This document shows, piece by piece, positions 5,269 to 10,058 of a DNA stretch of 10,058 nucleotides. The stretch comes from Deltaproteobacteria bacterium. GTDB taxonomy: Bacteria > Desulfobacterota > Dissulfuribacteria > Dissulfuribacterales > S140-46. The stretch spans positions 1-10,058 of the forward strand of contig WFVQ01000113.1 in the NCBI GenBank assembly GCA_015491585.1, in the 5' to 3' direction. A program made the position numbers and the translations under genes. The notes under the pieces were generated by a model. That model saw nothing but the letters and a program-made list of their open reading frames with translations, did not search any database and was not told the DNA's origin. Numbering within the stretch: position 1 is the stretch's first letter; each line of letters opens with the position of its first letter.

Positions 5269-7371
5269 CTACTTGCCCTTTGTCACCACCTGGGCGATTG
5301 CACCAAGCAGTTCCCGGCTCTTGAACGGTTTGCAGAGGACACCGTCTACCCCCTTTTCGGCAAGATCACGCCCCTCGTAATCGGCGCCCCATCCTGTCAG
5401 GAGCAACACGGGCGTGGAGGCCGAAATCTCCTTGATCCGCCTGGCCACCTCCCAACCGTTCATCCCCGGCATCCCCAGGTCGGTAAGCACCACGTCGAAG
5501 TGGTGCTTTTCCATAAGTTCCACGGCGTGCTCTCCATCTTCGGCCAACACTACGTCATGGCCCTGGGCCTTTAGCATGTCGTGGAGCAGCTCGGCTATCT
5601 GGGGATCGTCGTCCACGGTCAGAATGGAAAGCGGACGCCTTAACAGATCTGAATCTTCTTCCTCGTCCCCGGCCTCTTCCTCTGCGGCGGGCAAGCGGAT
5701 GGTGAAGGTGGTACCCTCGCCTGGAGCGCTGTCCACCTCTATGTCTCCTCCTGCCCTGGTCACCAGGCTGTAACACATGGAGAGGCCGAGCCCGGAGTTG
5801 TCCAGCCCTTTGGTGGTGTAGAAAGGATCGAAGATCCTGTCCAAGACCCCGTCCTCCATTCCGACACCGGTATCCTCCACCGCCAACACCACCATCTCTC
5901 CCTGGGCACCGCAGCGGAAACAGATGGTGCCTCCATCGGGCATGGCGTCCACGGCATTGAAGACCAGATTCACCAGCACCTCTCGCATGGCCGATGGGTG
6001 GATAGAGGCCCTCAGGTGGCGGTCGCAGTCGATCTCGATCTCCACCTTCTTCCCCTGTTTTTCCATTGCATCCTTCCAGCGCGGCCGGGTTAGCTCCACG
6101 GCGTCCACCACTGCCTCAAGGAGCGAGGTAGAATGGCCCTCCGACCCGCTTCCCTCCTCCTTGCCCCTGAAGACCTGAAGCCGCCTCACCGTATAGGCCC
6201 CGTCTGCCACAGCCGTCTCCATGGCCTCCAGGCGCTTGAGAAGAGAAGGATCGTCCAGGGATGTCTTCAAGATCTCTATGTTGCCCTGAATGGAGGTAAG
6301 CACGTTGTTGAAATCGTGGGCGATGCCGCCGGCCATCGCGCCGAGGGCCTTGAGCTTCTCGGAGCGCAGGATGGACTCGGCCTTGAGTTTCTGTCCGGTG
6401 AGATCGTGTATAACCAACATATAGGAGGAGGCTCCACCATCGTCGCCTATGCTGAGGGTATGGAGGAAGAGATCGGCCGGGAACATGGACCCATCCAACC
6501 GTTTGAGAGATATGTCCACCAGCTTGGCCATGCGGCTCTTCTTCAGGGAGTTCTCCAGCCAGAGGAAGTCTGCTCCATCCTCGAAGAAGAGAAGCGGCGA
6601 ACGGCCTATCACGTCTTCCTTGTTGCACCCAAACAGCTCCAGGAAACCGCGGTTTACGTCGGCTATCCTCTTGTCGCTGTCCAGGAAGCAGATGCCCTGG
6701 GGGACCGTGTTCACGATCCTATTGAACATCTCCTCCCCAGACTCCATTGATGCGAGGTCCATGAACTGCTGTATCTGCCTGTGGCTCTCCTCCAGCCGTT
6801 CGCCCACGTCAGAGCTGTGGAGCAGGGCCGCTACCACCCTGGCCACTATGACGAGGTCCCTCTTACGCTGCGCCGAGAACTCGCACGGCTCCGACCGGCT
6901 GAAGTTGATCACACCCATGTTCAAAAGCGGAAGCGAGGCTAAACATCCTATCTCCACCACGCTCGACTGGTTGGCAGCCCTCGAATACCCCCTGAAATCC
7001 TCGATAAAGGTAGGCACATGGCTCTCGAAGACCTGCCATGCGATACCCTCGCCGCGTTTGAACTCGAGGAGCTTGTTATATGGGTGGGAGAAGGGCGCGT
7101 CGAAAAGATCTATGAACCCCCGTGCGGCCAGGAGCTTTAAGGAGTCGGTATCACGGTGGTACACCAGTATGGAGATGTTCTCGAAGCCGGTATCCTCCAG
7201 GAGGATGTCGAGGATCCTCTCGAGCCTCTCCTCCTGCTCTCCAGACGCAGTAATGGTCTCGGTGATCCTGAGCAGGAGCCCCATTGTGTTGACGAGCTCC
7301 TGGCGTTCCTGGTGCAGCTCGAGGAAACTACGCTTAAGAATGTCCAGACGATCCACTGGATCCTTAGCCAC
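5269..7371 (-). CDS. Soluble hybrid histidine kinase: GAF-PAS-HisKA-HATPase-receiver
   Basis: A 700-residue cytosolic sensor kinase with no membrane segment. In order: an N-terminal helix (about 8-30), a GAF-like sensor (about 32-190), a PAS domain (about 212-325, IVNTVPQGICFLD then DVNRGFLELFG), HisKA with phospho-acceptor His352 in GIAHDFNN, and HATPase_c with N-box Asn468/Asn472 (NLVFNAVDAMPDGG), Asp500 in EDTGVGM, DPFYTTK (515-521) and GLGLS (527-531). An acidic linker (562-574) leads to a complete receiver with Asp587-589, phospho-acceptor Asp631 in TDLGMPGMNG, Thr659 and Lys681. The start is GTG; GGAG at 7384-7381 lies inside the end of the HDOD gene and the gap is 6 bases, so translation is probably coupled. 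The GAHDFNN-type H-box places it with NtrB-like hybrid kinases common in deltaproteobacteria. Signal and final output are unknown; no Hpt or DNA-binding regulator lies nearby. Confidence 0.95.
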   Translation of the reverse strand: MAKDPVDRLDILKRSFLELHQERQELVNTMGLLLRITETITASGEQEERLERILDILLEDTGFENISILVYHRDTDSLKLLAARGFIDLFDAPFSHPYNKLLEFKRGEGIAWQVFESHVPTFIEDFRGYSRAANQSSVVEIGCLASLPLLNMGVINFSRSEPCEFSAQRKRDLVIVARVVAALLHSSDVGERLEESHRQIQQFMDLASMESGEEMFNRIVNTVPQGICFLDSDKRIADVNRGFLELFGCNKEDVIGRSPLLFFEDGADFLWLENSLKKSRMAKLVDISLKRLDGSMFPADLFLHTLSIGDDGGASSYMLVIHDLTGQKLKAESILRSEKLKALGAMAGGIAHDFNNVLTSIQGNIEILKTSLDDPSLLKRLEAMETAVADGAYTVRRLQVFRGKEEGSGSEGHSTSLLEAVVDAVELTRPRWKDAMEKQGKKVEIEIDCDRHLRASIHPSAMREVLVNLVFNAVDAMPDGGTICFRCGAQGEMVVLAVEDTGVGMEDGVLDRIFDPFYTTKGLDNSGLGLSMCYSLVTRAGGDIEVDSAPGEGTTFTIRLPAAEEEAGDEEEDSDLLRRPLSILTVDDDPQIAELLHDMLKAQGHDVVLAEDGEHAVELMEKHHFDVVLTDLGMPGMNGWEVARRIKEISASTPVLLLTGWGADYEGRDLAEKGVDGVLCKPFKSRELLGAIAQVVTKGK

Positions 7372-7377
7372 TTTACA

Positions 7378-8262
7378 TCACTCCACGAACAAGGCGTTCA
7401 ACACTTCATTCGCCCTCTCCAAGCAATTATCCGCCTCTTCCAGGTAGAGCATGAACCTGCCCTGGCCTATGCCAAGCCGCTCCAACACAGCCTCCGAGGG
7501 CAGATCCAGCTCTCCCTGGGGGCACCCTGCCTCGCAAAACTTGACGGCCGTAGCAGCCACGTGCACGAGCGCGGCCTCCAAAGGAAACTTATTGGCCTCA
7601 AATGGCTCATGATGCCATCTGGTCACTTCCCAGGACAAAGGAGGCAGCCTCCACTTGCGGCATAGCCAGTACCCCACCTCGGCATGGCTCAGGCACAGCT
7701 CCTTCTCGTACTCGTAGGGGGAGATTCCGGCGGGCACATCTGAGATTTCATCGAACACCTCGGGGAGATGATAGGCCATGACCAGACGGCCTATGTCGTG
7801 AAGGAGACCCACCACGTAGGCCGAATCCGCGCACTCGAGCTCCAAATCCGAGGCGAGGAAGGAAGAGAACTGCGCAACAGCAAAAGAGTGGAGCCAGAAC
7901 CGCCTGCGGTCGAACCGCAAGGAGGGCTTCAAGCCGTGGAATTGCTGGATAAGGGCCACGCTTATGCAGATATTCCTGACCTCCTTGACCCCTATGACCA
8001 CTAAGGCCCTGGATAGCGTGCCAACTTCCTGCTGGCACCCATAATAGGCGCTGTTGGCCACCTTCAAGACCTGGGCGGTAAGGCTTGGATCGCGGTTTAT
8101 CCTGCCCTCGAGCAAGGCGCTGTCTCCGGTCCAGTTCTCGAGCTCCTCGATAACCTCTGCCAAAACCCCTATGGGAGCGGGAAGCCACTCCATGGACAGC
8201 AGGCGTTTGACGCCAGCCCGGTAGGCCATCGCACAGTCGCCGCCGGATACGCGGTCAGCCAT
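7378..8262 (-). CDS. HDOD domain protein
   Basis: A 294-residue cytosolic signalling protein of the HDOD class (HD-related output domain). The block LPAPIGVLAEVIEELEN (27-43), RINRDPSLTAQVLKVANSAYYG (54-75) and LSRALVVIGVKEVRNI (83-98) are diagnostic of HDOD, and GLLHDIGRLVM (152-162) carries the HD pair His155/Asp156. His125, His193 (SHAEVGYWL) and His217-His218 (WHHEP) are also present, echoing the histidine set of HD phosphohydrolases. There is no attached receiver or GGDEF domain. The ATG at 8262 has GGAGG 6 bases upstream and overlaps the end of the Crp-like gene by 8 bases; the kinase gene follows after 6 bases. HDOD proteins often act as partners or effectors in sensory pathways, and this context points to joint action with the kinase or regulator. 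The biochemical activity is not known. Confidence 0.93.
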   Translation of the reverse strand: MADRVSGGDCAMAYRAGVKRLLSMEWLPAPIGVLAEVIEELENWTGDSALLEGRINRDPSLTAQVLKVANSAYYGCQQEVGTLSRALVVIGVKEVRNICISVALIQQFHGLKPSLRFDRRRFWLHSFAVAQFSSFLASDLELECADSAYVVGLLHDIGRLVMAYHLPEVFDEISDVPAGISPYEYEKELCLSHAEVGYWLCRKWRLPPLSWEVTRWHHEPFEANKFPLEAALVHVAATAVKFCEAGCPQGELDLPSEAVLERLGIGQGRFMLYLEEADNCLERANEVLNALFVE

Positions 8263-8932
8263 GAATTCCCTCCAGCGCCTCCTGGTCCAGGATCTCTATC
8301 TCCCGCCCCTCGACCCTCAACACCCCTTCGGCCTGTAACCTCGACAATACCCGAGAGAGGGTCTCTGGGACGGTCCCCAGAAGATTGGCAAGCTGCGACT
8401 TCGATATATGGAGTCGAACCCGGTTGGAATCCGACGGTTTCACCGAAAGCAGGTAAGCGGCCAGGCGTCCTGGGACCTCCTTCAGCGAAAGGTCCTCTAT
8501 CATCTTGGCAAACTGGCGAAGCCGCAGCGACAGCACCGCAAGCATGTTCATGGCCAGTGACGGGTCGGATGAGAGCAGGTTAAGGAAGTCGCCTCGCCTG
8601 AAGAATAGGGTCTCGCTCTTCTCCAGGGCCTCGGCATAGGCTGGATAGTTCATGCCGGCAAACACTGCCACCTCCCCAAACGGCTCGCCCGGCCAAAGCA
8701 CATGGAGTATCTGCTCCTTTCCCTCCTGGGAGAGCTTGAAGACCTTGACCCTGCCCGATCTCACCAGATGGAAGCCTTCCCCTGGATCTCCCTCCGCGAA
8801 TATGAGACCATTCTTCTCGTACTGCCGCGAAAAGGCTATGGAAGCCAACTCCTCCCGCAGCTCCAGGGGAAGCCCGCCGAACAGGAGGGTATCATCCAAA
8901 AACTCTACCACATCCTCCCTATTAGACTGCAC
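8255..8932 (-). CDS. Crp/Fnr-family transcriptional regulator
   Basis: A 225-residue DNA-binding regulator: cNMP-type sensory beta-roll (about 17-120, EKNGLIFAEGDPGEGFHLV, then FGEVAVF at 85-91), dimerisation helix (about 125-150), and winged helix-turn-helix (ISKSQLANLLGTVPETLSRVL, 176-196). The pocket keeps Glu87 but has NYPAYA where CRP has its phosphate-binding Arg, so cAMP binding is unlikely. There is no cysteine at all, which excludes an FNR iron-sulphur cluster. The recognition helix ETLSRVL resembles the FNR pattern (E..SR). GTG 8932 is preferred over the in-frame GTG 8965: it has GGAGG 5 bases upstream (8942-8938) and reduces overlap with the preceding gene from 44 to 11 bases, while 8965 has only AGGA 2 bases away. 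The gene overlaps the HDOD gene by 8 bases. The signal sensed is unknown; haem or a redox ligand is possible by analogy with DNR-type members. Confidence 0.92.
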   Translation of the reverse strand: MQSNREDVVEFLDDTLLFGGLPLELREELASIAFSRQYEKNGLIFAEGDPGEGFHLVRSGRVKVFKLSQEGKEQILHVLWPGEPFGEVAVFAGMNYPAYAEALEKSETLFFRRGDFLNLLSSDPSLAMNMLAVLSLRLRQFAKMIEDLSLKEVPGRLAAYLLSVKPSDSNRVRLHISKSQLANLLGTVPETLSRVLSRLQAEGVLRVEGREIEILDQEALEGIHG

Positions 8933-9362
8933 CTTCCCCTCCAGCCAGCCTCCCAAGCTGGGCACTTCCTACGAGCAGAGCCGTTCCCACGGCGACATAG
9001 ACATTATAGATCAAAACAGGAGAAAGGCCGCTCCTGCGCAGGAAACGCCCCATGAGGATCATGGTCAACACCAGGAGCCAACTCTTCCACGAAAAGAACG
9101 AAAACAGACAGTAACGGTCGGGCTGGGCCTCCACGCGGGCAATGGTCCTGGCCGCGGTGCGCCCCAACACCATCCTCCCCTTTGCCACTCCCAACGCCAC
9201 GGCCACCAGACTCCAGATGAGCTGGGGGGCCGTGACAAAGGCCCAGAGGTTGATCGCCCCGAAGGAGAGCAGGCCCACTCCCACCATCGCCCATATCACA
9301 GTCGCGGTCCTGATCCTACCCCTCCGGCCGAGACGGGGCGTTATGGCGTTCACTCTCCACAT
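8922..9362 (-). CDS. Small integral membrane protein, four predicted helices, function unknown
   Basis: A 146-residue protein with hydrophobic segments at about 20-42, 45-60, 94-107 and 115-137. A positively charged loop between helices 2 and 3 (KGRMVLGRTAARTIARVE, 61-78) is followed by SFFSWKSW at 88-95. The four-helix size recalls ATP synthase subunit I-like proteins, but I see no decisive motif and no ATP synthase gene is nearby. ATG 9362 is chosen; its ribosome site is weak (AGG 8 bases away). The frame extends to a TTG at 9428, but those 22 residues are polar and AT-rich, more like intergenic sequence. The end overlaps the Crp-like gene by 11 bases, which suggests co-transcription and coupling with it. 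The 93-base gap to the upstream ygiQ-type gene is AT-rich and may hold a promoter, though only poor -35/-10 matches are visible. Confidence 0.75.
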   Translation of the reverse strand: MWRVNAITPRLGRRGRIRTATVIWAMVGVGLLSFGAINLWAFVTAPQLIWSLVAVALGVAKGRMVLGRTAARTIARVEAQPDRYCLFSFFSWKSWLLVLTMILMGRFLRRSGLSPVLIYNVYVAVGTALLVGSAQLGRLAGGEGAV

Positions 9363-9455
9363 GAGGCTGACCTGTCTGGCTAATGGATTGTTTGCTCGTC
9401 GATAACCACTACTATTATTAGAATACAAAAATTTCCAATGAAACGGCTCCCAAAC

Positions 9456-10058
9456 TTACTTCCTTTTCATCAAGGATTCAACCGCGCGCCGTTGGGCCTT
9501 CCGCTCCCCCCGTTTCCTCGGTACGAAGATGGAGCGGCCGGTGTCGCGGTCAAGCCCCGAGACGTACATAGCTGTAGAGAGCGTTCCAGGCGTCGGGGTG
9601 AAATCCTGAAACTGCTTCACCGATATCCTCATTCTATCCAACTTTTCGACCAATCTCTTCATATCTCCAAGGGTACATCCTGGATGGGAGGAAATTATAT
9701 AGGGATTCACCACGATACGCCTTCCCCTTCTCCGCTCAATCCCCTTCACCATCTTTATGAACTCCTCGAAGATCTCGGGACCTGGCTTGTGCATGAGCCG
9801 CAGGATCTCGGGTTCGGTGTGTTCAGGCGCCACCTTCAGCGCGCCGGGGGTGTGGAGGGTGACGATCCTCTCCAGGAGGTCCGGGGTCCTCAACAGGAGC
9901 TCCATACGCATGCCAGACGAGACAAACAAATTCTTGACCCTTTTGACCGAGGAGACGGCCTCCAGCAGGTCGAGGAAACGGAAGCCCTCCAGGGACAGGT
10001 TGCGGCACGGCTCTGGATAGAGGCAGTCATGACGCCGGCACTTGAGAAAGTTCCGGCA
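9456..10058 (-). CDS. YgiQ/UPF0313-type radical SAM protein, C-terminal part (5' end outside window)
   Basis: The last 200 residues of a YgiQ family protein run off the window edge; the frame is open to base 10058. Family landmarks in order: a cysteine-rich stretch CRRHDCLYPEPCRNLSLEG, VKNLFVSSGMRMELLL, LKVAPEHTEPEILRLMHKPG, VNPYIISSHPGCTLGDM and QFQDFTPTPGTLSTAMYVSGLD. The radical SAM CxxxCxxC motif would lie upstream and is not visible. YgiQ proteins are radical SAM iron-sulphur enzymes of poorly known substrate, usually 580-740 residues, so about two thirds is missing here. A TTG near 9929 and nearby codons could look like starts, but the conserved sequence continues well upstream. The C-terminus is short and basic (KRGERKAQRRAVESLMKRK). 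I see no terminator after the stop, so read-through into the membrane protein gene is possible. Confidence 0.95.
   Translation of the reverse strand, partial: CRNFLKCRRHDCLYPEPCRNLSLEGFRFLDLLEAVSSVKRVKNLFVSSGMRMELLLRTPDLLERIVTLHTPGALKVAPEHTEPEILRLMHKPGPEIFEEFIKMVKGIERRRGRRIVVNPYIISSHPGCTLGDMKRLVEKLDRMRISVKQFQDFTPTPGTLSTAMYVSGLDRDTGRSIFVPRKRGERKAQRRAVESLMKRK

Noticed and set aside
6449..7447. Open frame of 332 codons on the plus strand antisense to the hybrid kinase
   Set aside because: Ser/Arg-rich composition without domain features, fully covered by the GAF and PAS region of an intact kinase.
8933..8965. Longer N-terminus for the Crp-like regulator from GTG 8965
   Set aside because: Its ribosome site is only 2 bases away and it would overlap the membrane protein gene by 44 bases; GTG 8932 has GGAGG at ideal spacing.
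9363..9428. Longer N-terminus for the membrane protein from TTG 9428
   Set aside because: TTG start with no ribosome site, and the added residues are polar and AT-rich like intergenic DNA.
9405..9450. Promoter for the minus-strand signalling operon in the AT-rich gap
   Set aside because: TTGGAA followed by TAATAG or TAATAA gives spacers of only 12-15 bases; matches are too weak to annotate although the composition is suggestive.
9456..9929. Separate 157-residue protein starting at TTG 9929
   Set aside because: YgiQ family sequence continues upstream in the same frame to the window edge, so this is the tail of one larger gene.

Overview
The window looks like ordinary chromosome from a Gram-negative, moderately GC-rich bacterium. 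Heavy use of AGG (Arg) and ATA (Ile) codons throughout, an HDOD protein beside a Crp/Fnr regulator and a soluble hybrid kinase, and a VC_2705-type acetate-like symporter cluster together suggest a Desulfobacterota-like (former deltaproteobacterial) organism. That placement is inference, and no marker gene in the window proves it. Codon style is uniform, and I see no tRNA, rRNA, insertion sequence, CRISPR array or phage gene. No gene-free stretch exceeds about 150 bases.

Region 1 (1-4747, plus strand) is a four-gene operon. It holds a DUF294-type protein (degenerate cNMP-binding domain, CBS pair and GlnD-like nucleotidyltransferase; its 5' end lies outside the window), a DEDDh 3'-5' exonuclease, a DUF4212 small symporter subunit, and a large sodium:solute symporter of the acetate-permease-like VC_2705 subfamily. 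It ends in a strong rho-independent terminator. This gene set recurs in many bacteria. The first two proteins probably sense energy or nucleotide state and control the two-subunit transporter.

Region 2 (4782-5257, plus strand) is a single short gene with its own sigma70-like promoter and an AT-rich palindrome over the predicted start site. It encodes an exported cysteine-containing small protein, probably a lipoprotein, that I do not recognise. A short hairpin separates it from the convergent minus-strand genes.

Region 3 (5269-10058, minus strand) reads right to left: the C-terminal part of a YgiQ-type (UPF0313) radical SAM protein; then, after about 93 bases, a four-helix membrane protein of unknown function, a Crp/Fnr-family regulator, an HDOD protein and a GAF-PAS-kinase-receiver hybrid histidine kinase. 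The last four genes are packed with overlaps of 11 and 8 bases and a gap of 6 bases, so they are very probably co-transcribed and translationally coupled as a signalling module. No response regulator with a DNA-binding output is present; the Crp-like protein is the only visible transcription factor.

I found no clearly new defence or mobile system. The points most worth checking are the nucleotidyltransferase/exonuclease pair next to the transporter, the coupled Crp-HDOD-kinase module with an apparently cAMP-independent, FNR-like regulator lacking cysteines, the hairpin and minimal leader ORF before the DUF4212 gene, and the EF-hand-like loop in the symporter.
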